The notes under the pieces were generated by a model. It made no database searches. It had not been told where the DNA came from and saw nothing but the letters and a program-made list of their open reading frames with translations. DNA of 64,000 bases from Oncomelania hupensis (lineage: Eukaryota; Mollusca; Gastropoda; Littorinimorpha; Pomatiopsidae): the NCBI GenBank assembly GCA_036898135.1, contig CM072512.1, positions 38,934,145-38,998,144 on the forward strand, in the 5' to 3' direction. Below are positions 47,553 through 63,082 of this stretch, piece by piece. Both the position numbers and the translations under genes were made by a program. Position 1 is the first letter of the stretch, and each line of letters opens with the position of its first letter.

Positions 47553-50500
47553 TTATGTCATACTCTCATAAAATTCGGTTCTTAACTTTAGGGCATGAAA
47601 AACGAAAAGGCTTAATCGCCACATAAAAAATTTTGATCCTCTCTGCAAAACATGTTGATAAGACTGGACAGAAAATGTCAAATACTTTGCTCTTAAGTCA
47701 TCATACAGAGAGCAATCAGAAATAAAATGATCTTCGCTTTCCACAACATTGCAGTATGTACACAGTGCATTTCCTTCTGTTTCGTTAAACATTATTCTAA
47801 AGAATGAGGCCTTCTCAAAGGTAGAACACCAAGCCTCAGCTTAATTATACAATCTCTGAAACATTTTATATGCATAAAATCAAGATATTCTTCAGTCTGA
47901 TACATTTCTTTAAACATTCTATAATTCTTATAAGCTTCTTTTGTCAACACAGAGCTATCCCATTCTTGTATAAAGGTATCTTTCATTCTCTGTTTCACTA
48001 GGCTAACAAAAGTTTTTTCGCACCCAACGCTCTGTTGTGCCCAAGCATAAGCGAAACCAAGAGAAAATAAGGTGTTTTTAACTTTAGTTACCCAGCATAA
48101 TTTTCCCCTATCATCTAAATTAATTAGCATCTGGTATGCTTGCTTGGGTAGCCTATCTGGGTTTAATTTTAGAAGCTTTAGCCAATATTTTATGCACCTT
48201 ACACCACTGTTAACATACAGTGGGAAGCGTCCGGTCTCTCCATAAATAAACTTGTTGGGTACTCCTAAGGGTACGTTGAGAAATCTTTTGCAAGCCAAGG
48301 TATGCACCCTCTCTATATTTTCTAGCCTGTTTAAACCCCACAACTCTGACGCATAGAGCAAGATTGGTTGTACTTGTGCGTCAAATATTTTAAAATAGCA
48401 TGTTCTGGATATTTCTTTTAGCTTTGAAATGTTCCTTACGCATTCAAAACAAGCCCGCCTGCCCTTCACTGCTAGTGCATTCACACCTTTGTTAATACTC
48501 ATCTTTGTGGTAAAAACAAAACCAAGATAGTTATATTCGTTGACTACCTCTAAATAATTTCCATCAAGATGCCATTTTTCAGATTTCCCTAAAAATCCTC
48601 CTTTACGAAAAACTATTACTTTAGTCTTGTCTATATTAATATTTAGGTACAATCTTTTGCATGCATCATTTAAAATATTGATCTGATTCTGTAACCCTCT
48701 TGGAGTGATGGACATCAGCACAATATCGTCAGCAAATAATAACAGGAACAGATCTATCAAGTTAGGTAATAACTGAATGCCATGCATACCATCACTGTTC
48801 ACAGCTGATGCTACTTCATTAATAAACAAGGAAAACATTTCTGGGCTTAAAATGCAACCTTGTCTCAGGCCCACTGGGCAATCAAAAAAATCTGTGAGCT
48901 TGTCTCCAGTACGTACACAAGATAACACTGTTTTATACATAGAAACAACAGCTTTCATAAATTTCCCATCAATATTATTTTTATGCAAAAGAATTTCAAA
49001 CAGGGGTTGGTGTTGCACAGAATCGAAAGCCTTCTTCAGGTCCACAAAACAGGCATACAATTTTCCTCCTTTTTTACTTAAATATCGCTCAACAATAGCA
49101 TTTAAGGTGAAAATGTGATCGGTGGTTGAATAACCTTTCCTAAATCCTGCTTGCGATTCTGTGATTTTACTATGTTCCTCCACCCATTCCACTAGTCTTT
49201 TATTCAGCACAGACGTGTAACATTTACTGACTAAACTTAGTAAAGATATCCCTCTGTAATTATCAGTAACACCGGAATCTCCCTTCTTGAAAATTGGTAC
49301 TATAATAGCTTTCGCCCAGCCAGCTGGGTAAGTCCCGCTATCAAACAACAAGTTGAATAATTTAGTGAGGAATATCACAGTTATTTCCCCTGTCATCTGT
49401 AACATCTCCGCTGTTACTTGATCAACACCGCAGGCCTTGCCTGGTTTAAGCTTTCTGATAGCGTCTCTTATTTCTTGTGCCGATATAGGCCTATTTAATT
49501 CAAAGCAAACGTCATTTTCGTTAAGTATACGAATGTCTATGGTTTCTTCAAACATTTCGTCCTTTTCTACCACAATATTTCCATTAAAAAGATTCTGGAA
49601 ATGGTTGAACCATTCCTCTTCAGAGATATCAATACAAATTCCACTTTTCTTTACGCCTGAGATTTTCTTTACCTCTCCCCAAAACAGTTTCCCATTTGTT
49701 TCTAATGAAGCTAAGTGTTCTGCTCTTTTTCTTCCAAACTCAGATTTCTTTTTGATTATCAATGACTTATACTGTTTTCTCGCCTCTACGTACAGCTGCC
49801 TATCATATGCCTGCCTCGTGTACCTGAATGTAGCTAATCGCTGTCTGGCAACACTCTTGGCTGTGGCACACTGACAATCAAACCACTGCACTTGCCGCGT
49901 GGCTCCGCCCACTCTCACTCTCTTCAACATACACTCGCTCGCAGTGCGTAAAACACCTGTATACAGCGCTAGGGCATCATCAACATTATGGTCAAGCAAC
50001 GCGTGGGCTCTGTTACACATATCCTGCATGGGTTGTGAATTAAAATTAATTACAAATTCTTCCTCTTTACTTTTATCCCAGATTGTTTTTGAAATCCATT
50101 TGTCATTATTTTTCGTTTTAGTTACATGTTGGGCTTTAAAAGTCGTCACAACAGGAAAATGAGGGGAGTCTATAAATGGTTCAATCTTGAAATTTACTAT
50201 AAAATCTGATGTACATAAATCTCTAGACAAAATAAAATAATCAATCACACTTCCACCATTTGCACTCACAAAAGTTAGAGCATCATCAAAATCAAATTTG
50301 CATAATCCGTTCATAATAACACAATCAATCATGGAGCACAACTCGAGCAAATTTCTACCAAACACATTTATATCTTCATCATCAGACTTTCTCTCCCATT
50401 CTTTCCTTTCATACTCATCATCAAAATCTTTTTGGGCATCTATGTCAATTCTCAACTCATCAAGGTCAACTGGTACTGCATTTTCTTTACCCGTTCTTGC

Positions 50501-51007
50501 ATTCAAATCGCCACAAATAATCAGTGAAAAATCATCATATCTCTCATACAGCTCGATCAGACATTGTTCAAGAACATCAATGCCAAAGCCTTGGTCAGTG
50601 ACCTTCCAGTAGTCACTGTTATGTGGGTGAATATAAATACAAACTAGGCAAATATCCTTTAATGAGCCAAGAAGTTCCTTTTTCAACTTTAAAACAATCA
50701 TATGCTTGTAGTCTGTATGAATTTCTTCTATAAATTTAGAAATAGCTTTGCTAACGAATACCAACACTCCTCCAGACCATTTTGCAGTTACTGCGTTGCT
50801 CAATTTAAGAGCTTTAGAACAAAAAACATCGTAGTCTTTAAAGTGTGCATAAGACAATTTTGCATTGCTAACAAAAGTTTCATTAAGTGAAAAAATAACA
50901 AAACAACTCAACGCTTGCACAACATCAGAAATATCCTGCTTGTTTAACCAACCTTCGCAATTCCATGTACAAATAGAAAAATGATCATTTGGGCCTCGGC
51001 CACCCCC
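47553..51007 (-). CDS. LINE ORF2: APE endonuclease and reverse transcriptase, one 3' frameshift
   Basis: Open from the codon after the ORF1 TAG. The endonuclease starts at FSICTWNCEGW with the SLNET motif and LIICGDLNARTG. The RT has LKPGKACGVDQVTAEML, FVDLKKAFDSVQHQPL, GLRQGCILSPEMFSLF and LLFADDIVLMS. There is no ATG between the ORF1 stop and the endonuclease, and the first in-frame GTG (50920) already lies inside the domain, so translation probably depends on readthrough or reinitiation. Frame ends at TAA near 47794; the C-terminal Cys/His part (CTYCNVVESEDHFISDC) continues in the next frame to 47553. That implies a one-base loss near 47810. Confidence 0.92.
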
Positions 51008-52735
51008 CTAACTTCTTTTGTCTCCACTTCCCCTCCCCCCTCCTTTTTCCTTGTCCCTCAACCCTCTATTGTCGTTCCCTCCTCTGCCTACCCCACCACC
51101 CCCTCTCCCTCCTTGCTGCTGCGACTTGCTGCTTTTGGTCCATTGTTGAAGACTGGTTTGGCCCTTGTCGTCGCGCACAGCCAGGCCTGGTTTAGATCTC
51201 ACACAGTTCGAATCATCAGGCCTACTACTCAATGAAGCATGGCGCGACAAATTCCGTGTCAGCACAGGGCTTTCCCTAGAGCCAATGTTCTTGTTTACAC
51301 CACGTGTTGACCCCGGGTTACTGTTACGTCTGTTTCGGTCGGCAGATGGCCTTGACAGGTCAGGGTCGTGTCGCGTTACGCCCATGTCGACTGACTTCTT
51401 CTGTGCGCTAGACGTAGGCCTAGCGCTGCTCGCTGCCGCTGTCACTGCCACAGCATCGTCTCGCGTGTCGTCTGCTATGCTGTTATCGTCTCGGTCGTCG
51501 CTGCGGTTCGCTCTGTCTTCTGCCAGGGGTGGGAAGTTGGCCTCCATAGACATTGTAAGGAGGTTGTAGTTCCAGTTGTCTGGATCCCTGCTTCTGTCAA
51601 CGCCCCCATAGGCCCCCTCAGAGTGCTCTTGTTGTTGTTGTTGTTTACCCTCGTCGTAGAAGTGTTCGTTGTGTGCCGTCAGCTGATCGTGTGTGTCATT
51701 CTCGTTGCGTCTTCTCGGTTGTAATACCAGATCTTCTGTGCCTGTATCGAATGTGTAAACACCGTCTTTCGTAAATAATTTATCAAACTTGATCTTGCAC
51801 TTCTCGCCTGTACTGCTGAAGATTTCCTTGGCCTTCTCGTGTAATGCACGGCGTTTGTGTCTCATCGTCTTAGAAAAGTCTTCATTAATGTAGATTCTCT
51901 GGTACTGCTCAGAAGTCTTGAGTGTGCGTGCCTTAGACAAGATCAACATCTTCTGTTTATATGATAACAGCTTAACAATAATGGCGTTGTCAGCCCCTGC
52001 TCTATGTGCACGTTCAATGTCAATGTTGTCCTTGATGCCTAGCCCATTTCTGATTACGTCTTTTACTTTCTGTTCGCACATGTCCCATGTTTCTCGCCCA
52101 ATCTCTCTCTTGATGCCATAGAAAACTAAATTGTTGCGCCTGCTGTGGTTTTCTAGACTGTCACACATGTTTCTTAGCGAGCACAGTTCTGAGCGTAAAT
52201 CAACGTTTTCAGCTTGCAGGTCACTACACACAGACTGTAACTCAGACACACTGCTTTGCAGTTTCTGTTGTGTGTTATTTATCATGGCAAGGCTTGAATT
52301 AATTGAGACTTTCAATTCATCTATGTTCATCAGCACTGCATTGAACTGACTTTCATACTTGCTGTCAGTGACAGTCATTTTGGCGTTAATGCTGTCAATT
52401 CCTTTCATGATGCAGTCAGTGGTGATGGGTTGGGATACGTCGTTGGGGTGTTGGTGCTGTTCCTTCTCATCTTTATCATTTCTTGACTTTGTAGGGGAGT
52501 TGGGGCCAGGATTCTGTTCCACATCGCCGCAACACAGTAGCAAACACACTACAAATACAGTCACGCCATTGTAGCTGCTAGTTGACCCAACACTGACACG
52601 GCCAGACCGGCACGACAACAATGGCACACCACAGTACTCACGACGTTTGCACCACGAATAAAGTTCCAAATTGTCACACACTTTACACAAAAATCGCCCC
52701 GTAGCCTGCCGATGTTGTCCACTGTCGTTAGGCAT
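51008..52735 (-). CDS. LINE ORF1 protein with signal-like segment and 2A motif
   Basis: The first in-frame ATG (52735) opens MPNDSGQHRQ and a 575-aa frame. Residues ~18-45 are Cys-rich (CKVCD..WC..EYC). Residues ~57-69 are hydrophobic (VTVFVVCLLLCC) and run straight into GDVEQNPGP (residues 70-78, bases 52528-52502), which fits the 2A consensus DxExNPGP. 2A causes ribosome skipping before the last proline; in some non-LTR elements and sea urchin genes a joined hydrophobic stretch acts as a signal sequence. After the 2A come a coiled-coil-like region (~130-200), an RRM-like part (NLVFYGIKREIGRETW, ERAHRAGADNAIIVKLLSYK) and a basic, Arg/Gly-rich tail. The frame ends in TAG at 51010-51008. Confidence 0.9.
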   Translation of the reverse strand: MPNDSGQHRQATGRFLCKVCDNLELYSWCKRREYCGVPLLSCRSGRVSVGSTSSYNGVTVFVVCLLLCCGDVEQNPGPNSPTKSRNDKDEKEQHQHPNDVSQPITTDCIMKGIDSINAKMTVTDSKYESQFNAVLMNIDELKVSINSSLAMINNTQQKLQSSVSELQSVCSDLQAENVDLRSELCSLRNMCDSLENHSRRNNLVFYGIKREIGRETWDMCEQKVKDVIRNGLGIKDNIDIERAHRAGADNAIIVKLLSYKQKMLILSKARTLKTSEQYQRIYINEDFSKTMRHKRRALHEKAKEIFSSTGEKCKIKFDKLFTKDGVYTFDTGTEDLVLQPRRRNENDTHDQLTAHNEHFYDEGKQQQQQEHSEGAYGGVDRSRDPDNWNYNLLTMSMEANFPPLAEDRANRSDDRDDNSIADDTRDDAVAVTAAASSARPTSSAQKKSVDMGVTRHDPDLSRPSADRNRRNSNPGSTRGVNKNIGSRESPVLTRNLSRHASLSSRPDDSNCVRSKPGLAVRDDKGQTSLQQWTKSSKSQQQGGRGGGGVGRGGNDNRGLRDKEKGGGRGSGDKRS

Positions 52736-52848
52736 TTTTGAAGGCCGCTGCCACCTCGCTGTATATCCACAATGGTCGAATTTTCTTGACTTCTCACACA
52801 ACGTTTTCAAAAAGCAGCCATTGCAAGTCACGGCAACCACGTGACCCC

Positions 52849-52850
<2 letters not shown>

Positions 52851-52919
<69 letters not shown>
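52851..52919. repeat. (GA)n microsatellite at the LINE 5' junction
   Basis: 69 bp of GA repeats in the same orientation as the tract at 46972-47388. Confidence 0.97.
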
Positions 52920-52921
<2 letters not shown>

Positions 52922-53071
52922 CTGTCATTCAATCAATTAATCACAATAAAGCACAATAACAAAATGTTTCACTAATAGTGTGAATTTAATTTATATCAGG
53001 TGTCCCCCTACCCCCCAACCCTCTCACCTCCCACATCACTGGCTTAATAACATCATTCACTTCATGGATTG

Positions 53072-53665
53072 ATTGATTGATTGATTTATTGTTGCTTTAG
53101 GTCCAGCGGACTCTTCCGAGCCAAATCAGGACCGGACAACCCCCGATCCGCATAAAAGATCTGCTGAAACAACCCTAGTGGGAAAATTGAACGCCCTCCA
53201 CCGGCCAGTCACTTTACAATAAAGACATCCCACGCAGGGGACGGCTGAGGGTTTACCTCAACTACGCGAACCCCCGGTTACAAAAACAAAATAGAATACA
53301 AACATCATTATAAATCTTCAACAAAACACATACATACAAAATGCCTACATTGCTAAATACTAACATCATAGGAAGCCCCAGTGACCACCCAGCAGAAAGC
53401 GTCCAACACTCCCAAGCTGATCCAACAGACCTCATACACAAACAAGGAGTCTTGTCCAGGAAGAGTTTTCAAGAAAAAAGGTAGGTCATTGATCTAGCGA
53501 AGAAGAAGATAGTATAGCAGAGTGATAGGACAGAGCAGGAATGGGAAAGAATAAATGAGGAAGATAGCAACAGTGGGAATTTAAAGCACTAAATTTCCAT
53601 AAAGTGGGGATACTATTTATACTGAAACCCCCGGCACTCCAACGGGGGTACTGTTGCCGCAGTGA
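53072..53665 (-). repeat. Dispersed repeat family S, minus-strand copy
   Basis: Carries the same body and GGGGTTTCAGTATAAATAG start (reverse) as 22751-23880. Its tail is (TGATT)n-like at 53074-53092 rather than (TGTAA)n. At its 5' end about 45 extra bases separate CAGTTGAAAAC from the CCCCCGTTGG block. Confidence 0.85.
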
Positions 53666-54317
53666 ATCTGCCATGCCTACAAAGGCAAGACAGGTTTTCA
53701 ACTGGGGCTTTCACTGTTCCCTTTATAGGTTAGAACAATCTACAGTGGCAAGATTGCTCATGACCCCAAGGGGTTCACTTCATGGAAAATAATTAATTAA
53801 TCAGACAGAACAATCAGAACCTACTGGCTAGACTACAACATTCCACGCAATATAGATCTAATGCGCAGAAATTCACAGATCATAACAAGGACTGAGTTTC
53901 TACATTACATTTTTTTTTCCCGTTTACTCTCAAACGAAAAGTGATTACAACAGATCAAGGACCATTTTTGTGCCTAGGTAAGGGGTTATCTTGCACAGTA
54001 TTTGATTCAGATGAGAAAATAGAATTAGTCTAATTTAACTTGTTAACATAAGCAGTTTGACGAAGCCAAACTGCCAAGCTGACATCTACTTTTGAAATAT
54101 AAGCACAAATATAGTCAAACAACCTAGCAATAACGTAAACAGTGAGCGACCTGTTGAACGTAAACTGTCAGCAAGCAAACTGTTTTGGATTTAGCACATA
54201 GGTATAACATGAATCATTCAAGCCGCTCTCCGATTGTTTTAACACTAACAACACTGCAGCGGTCTTAGTTTAGGCCTACATAAACACAAAAAATGAAGTT
54301 TTCCAATTGCAATTTAC
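53666..54317. other. Downstream of the THAP-like exon, nothing recognised
   Basis: If the THAP-like exon is real, its intron begins here. I could not find the next exon carrying the CxxH half of the finger. Confidence 0.4.
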
Positions 54318-54457
54318 CTTTCTTTGTCTCTTAGAAATTTGAAAAAGGACTTGCCAACACAACTTTTCTTGTATCTGGCATTATGGCAATTGATAGCTGT
54401 GCAAAAGTCACCGCCCTGTTTCACTCGGTCGCCATTTGACTTTCTGCCACGAGCCAT
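54318..54457 (-). CDS. First exon with a THAP-like zinc finger N-terminal half
   Basis: An ATG opens MARGRKSNGDRVKQGG and continues DFCTAINCHNARYKK...GKSFFKFLRDKE for 46 codons plus two bases, to a donor GAAAG|GTAAAT. C-x4-C-x-N followed by a SFF.F..DKE block is the first half of a THAP C2CH finger, a DNA-binding module of host proteins and P-element-type transposases. The second half (C-x2-H) would be on a later exon that I cannot find. It could belong to a host gene or to a transposon. Confidence 0.6.
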
Positions 54458-54574
54458 TTACAGCATGTCGACAAGGGAGCATAACTCGTACATTTCGTCT
54501 CGCGGTTCTGTACCAAGTTCGCCCTCTTTCTATCATAAGCTCTTTGATCACACTTATCTTGGGCCAACGTAATG

Positions 54575-54708
54575 AGGGTGATGCCCATCTCTCTCCCTCG
54601 CTGCTTTTGCGGTCACCCATCCAAGTGCTAACAGCACTAGACTGTGCTTAACTTGCAACACAGTAGCGAGTGCTCCAACCACTGCGCTATCCGACACCCT
54701 TCCCACAT
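54575..54708 (-). mobile_element. SINE with tRNA-like head joined to 5S rRNA-like sequence
   Basis: On the minus strand the head reads GGATAGCGCAGTGGTTGGAG, matching a tRNA A-box (TAGCGCAGTGG). It is followed by AAGTTAAGCAC and TTAGCACTTGGATGGGTGAC, which closely match 5S rRNA, including its internal promoter region. The body beyond and the 3' end are not defined. It lies ~120 bp upstream of the THAP-like start codon, in the same orientation. Confidence 0.7.
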
Positions 54709-54990
54709 GATAACTGGCTTGTCCATAATATACACATGTCCATTTTTGATTTTTTTATGTCATGTGTGACTGTGTCCAATGTTGCTATGGTGTCTATTTT
54801 TTGGGGGGAACTGAGAATTAAATGTTTTGTGCGTGAGAGATTGTATGAATTCTAATATTAATGAAATTTCAAATTCCTTGGTTATATCAGCTTTTTTTTC
54901 TTGTGTAGATGCGCTCCAACATGCGATATTATTTCAAGTTCTCTGTAAGAGAGAGTTCAATTAATTTATGTTTTGCTGCCATGTTTTTAA
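54709..54990. other. Intergenic, nothing recognised
   Basis: AT-rich spacer between the SINE and the piggyBac-like element. Confidence 0.5.
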
Positions 54991-56095
54991 CCCTTAGGAG
55001 ACGATCTGGCTGATCTATTGGCCCTACCTGTCTTTGCCAAAAAGACGTAGGGGTCAATACATCGACCCTGAATTACAATCATCTCGGATTCATGAAAACG
55101 GTTATCAGATGCTTTGTGTCTAAAAATGAACTTCCTGTTTTGGAAATGATTGATATCAACGATTGTTTTGACGGGTTCCAAACTATTATCCAGTGGATTT
55201 ATTGTGACAGTGTGAAAGATTCACGACCATCAACCTTCAACTATAGCAGTGGAATCTTGTCCTATGTTTTAATGTTCGTTGTAATATGAAAGTGAATGCT
55301 TGTTAGCCTTTTTAAAGAAGACACAGTGATAATGATGCGAGTTGTGAGCCATATAAGTCGTTCCTTCTAAATGTATTGGAGTAAAAAGATGGCAACAACC
55401 TTGTATATTTTCACAAAATACACAATCATTTACTCTATTCTAATACATTTCTAAAATTCAGTCTATTTACTTTAAGAAAATATAAACTTAACTTTATTTG
55501 TGACAATTTCTTGGGTGCCAAGAACAAAAAGAAAATGTCAAGCCTGTCACTTTCTGCCAGATCTTAAAAATGACTTTTCATTTTCCTATCCTATCCTGTC
55601 CCGTAACCCGGAGGTCGTAGGGGCACCACAGATGATCGTTTAACCAGCATACTCCATCTTTCTCTGTCCGCAGTAGCCCTGATGGCTTCGCTCAGTGTCA
55701 AACCAGTCCATTCTCGAATGTTGTCCTCCACCTCTTTTTCGGTCTCCCTATTCTTCTACCTCCTTGCACTGTGCCTTGCAGAATGGTCTTTGCAAGGCCT
55801 GATGATCTGGTGACGTGGCCATACCATCGGAGTTTCTGTTTCTTCACCACTGTGAGCAGGTCATCGTGTTGTCCAATGGCTTGTGTGATGGCCTGTCGGA
55901 CTTCGTCGTTGGTGATGTGTTGGGTATAGGAAATGCCCAGAAGTCTTCTGTAGCACCTTATCTCCTACTTTGTATTCTTAGTTGTAGCTGTGAGGGTCCA
56001 TGCTTCGCAAGCATATAGGAAGATTGAGATGACAAGGGAGAGCAGCAGTCTTACTTTTCATTTTAACTTTGCAAAATGATTTCGTCTCCAAATGG
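54991..56095. mobile_element. piggyBac-like non-autonomous element with nested LINE
   Basis: TTAA at 54987-54990 and 56096-56099 flanks inverted ends CCCTTAGGAGACGA and TCGTCTCCAAATGG (reverse complement CCATTTGGAGACGA). TTAA targets and CC(C/A)T ends fit piggyBac. Removing the nested RTE copy leaves ~640 bp with no transposase domain. Confidence 0.75.
55585..56052 (-). mobile_element. 5'-truncated RTE-type LINE nested in the piggyBac-like element
   Basis: Minus-strand copy of the RTE 3' end, with its tail as TCCTATCCTATCC at 55584-55596. The 12-bp duplication ACTTTTCATTTT flanks it at 55573-55584 and 56053-56064. Confidence 0.9.
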
Positions 56096-56099
56096 TTAA

Positions 56100-56973
56100 A
56101 AATGGTCTTTCTACAAGAGTCTCCTCTCTGAAAATCCTTACGGGAAGAGAGGGGACTATAAACTAATTACATACATACATTCTACAGATACATGAATAAC
56201 GTCAAAATCTGATGAGGAATGTACTTAATGTGCGATGTTTTCGTATTTGATTTTGTTATATCCGTCAAAATTTGGTGTCTGGGATAAGAACATTAATTTG
56301 GTGTAAGCAAAGCTATGTTGTAACCGTGTTCGTTAAATACAACAAAGTTCTAAAAAATAAATAATAACAGCTTTGGCAGGGATTTTATTTTCATTCGGTA
56401 AAAGCATCGTTCGCTTTCAGCGTGTTCGTTGCATGTTTGGCTGCAATTGTATACAAATCCAACTGTACAGTAATCCACAAAGTGTGTATCCACTTTTCAA
56501 ATCACCCTGACTTGGAGAAATGTTGACTTAATGTTTGGTCTTCTTCTTCTTGTATGCAGCTAGTATTCAAATTCTGGGGAATCTCCATACTGGTGAGATT
56601 TTTGCATTTTCTGTCTCACTTTAAAGGAAGACATATTTCGTCTTCGAGGATAAATGTCTGGTCTCATTTGTCTTTACTTGTCTGTTGTATAAATACACAT
56701 CCATGCCATGTACACACACACTTATCACACACGATTCAACAAAGACCTATATAATACAAGGCAAATATTGCATTTTTTGGTAATACAAATGTCCATTCTC
56801 ACTCAAATGAATGTGTACATATGTATGCAATTTTATGCAAAATGCGTTAACTCCACATTCATTTTTAAATAATAAATGTTCCAGATTTTTTGTTCTTACC
56901 TGCTTAAATAATTATTTCCCATGTTGTGACTAATGAACACATGGTTTTAACTTTAAATTCACTAACCAGTGTA
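56100..56973. other. 3' flank of the RING gene
   Basis: AT-rich; probably holds the 3' UTR of the minus-strand RING gene. No other feature recognised. Confidence 0.5.
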
Positions 56974-61338
<4,365 letters not shown>

Positions 61339-61774
61339 ACTAACAACGGGAACGAGAAATTATAATCTAGGGATGAAATCAAGTTTCAGAACAAAAGCTA
61401 AAGCGCGACCATTTGAACAGTCACATGAAGTAGTCTCCCTTACTTCGCTCACTCGCCTAAAGTTACAGAAAAGTTTATATATATATTTTTTGGAATTCCT
61501 TTTTTTTTTTTTTTTTTTTTTTTACAAATTATAAGCCTTTTGGTTGCTCAAAATAATGATCGTTTTTATTATTTTTTAAAAATAAATAACAGTGCGATAT
61601 TAACAAAGTTACGCTCTAGAAATTGTTGTTACTGACTTTTGATAGGAAACTAAAATCAATACGGAAACCAGACACCAGAGGGAGAGTAATGTGAACAGGT
61701 TCTATCGTTGTTGTAGTAAAAATGATTGGATTGCTTCCCTTCCTACGAAAGCCAACTTACTGCAGAGTTCAATC
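61339..61774. other. Promoter-side flank of the RING gene
   Basis: Non-coding; includes a T tract at about 61499-61523. Nothing else recognised. Confidence 0.5.
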
Positions 61775-63010
61775 AAGTCGAAGTCGAAACCTTTAATATG
61801 ATAATAGCATTAGGTCCTATGGACCTGTGTTACAGCTAATCCTTTAAAAAATTGTAAAATAAAAGAAAAAATTTCTTTTTAGAACAAACAAAATAATTAA
61901 CATAAAATTGATTTGAAACTAACACAAACCTTAACAATGGTAAGAATTTAAAAAAAATTACTAAGAAAATTAATGTACCGAAATACACATACTCCCTCCC
62001 CACCCCCTCCAATACCCCTTCCTACTCCCACTCTCTCTCCCCTCCCCCCACCACCACAACCACACACATACACAAGCTAATTCACACATGAACAAATTAA
62101 ACTGTCGCAAGATAGGAAAGAACAAAATGTATACAATCATCTTAAATATTAGGAGCAAGGGAAAATAGAAATTTGTGGAGTCTAATTTTAAACAATGTTA
62201 ATGATTTACTTTCCTTGATCTCTTGTGGTAGAGAATTCCACATACTTGGACCAGAATATGACAGAGATGTTTTAAATATGTCTAAGGTTAAATTATGTCT
62301 GAAAATTGAATAACGAGATGAAGGTTTGCTAAAAAGTACTTTTAAATAATCAGGAGCTCTATTGTTTAGTATTTTGTACATTAAAACGGCTTTATTGTAA
62401 TTAAGGTGTTTGTTAAGGGGAAGCATACCAGCTAGTTTTAATTTTGAATCAGTTTTGATGGAAGTGTTGGAGATAAGTAATTTTGCAGCTCTGCGGTGAA
62501 TAGAATTAATCTTTTTAAACAAGGCATCACTGCAGCCGTCCCATATTGTTGATGCATAATCAATGTGAGGTTTGATATGAGCATTATAAAAAAGCTTTTT
62601 TGCATCTGCAGGTTGAAGCTTAGACAACATAAATAATTTTGTTGAGAGAGTTTTACAAAGATTTTCAATATGTGAATGCCAACTGAGTTTGTTGTCTACG
62701 AGGACGCCTAAAAGTTTATGACTTTCAACCTGTTTAATATTATTTCCACTCACGACTAAATCAAGAGAAAGCGGAGCCCGCTGATGCTTTTGTCTAGTTG
62801 TTAATAACATGGCTTTTGATTTAGCTGGATTCAGTGACATATGAATTAACCTGCACCAATCAGCAACATTGTTAAGGGCACCTTGTATAGATTGCTGAAT
62901 TTCACCTATGTTCCTCCCCTTGATTGTGCAATGATCATGTCATCAGCTAACATATGGCATTCAACAGAATATCTGAGTGGTGTCTGAGGCATATGTGAGA
63001 GAGAATGAAA
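61775..63010 (-). mobile_element. LINE 3' fragment, Jockey/CR1-superfamily-like
   Basis: Minus-strand coding from ~62990 has MLADDMIIAQS (RT catalytic DD), then after a break an open 232-codon frame (62840-62142) with SLNPAKSKAMLL, HKLLGVLVDNKLSWHSHIEN, HIDYASTIWDG and PSMWNSLPQEIKES. The 3' end finishes near TTTCGACTTCGACTT at 61775. The 5' portion is missing. Confidence 0.8.
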
Positions 63011-63082
63011 CGTGTTGAGCATGTTGTACCAGGAAAAAAAAATACTGTATTTGTCTGTGTATCTTTATTACATAACCCTGTC

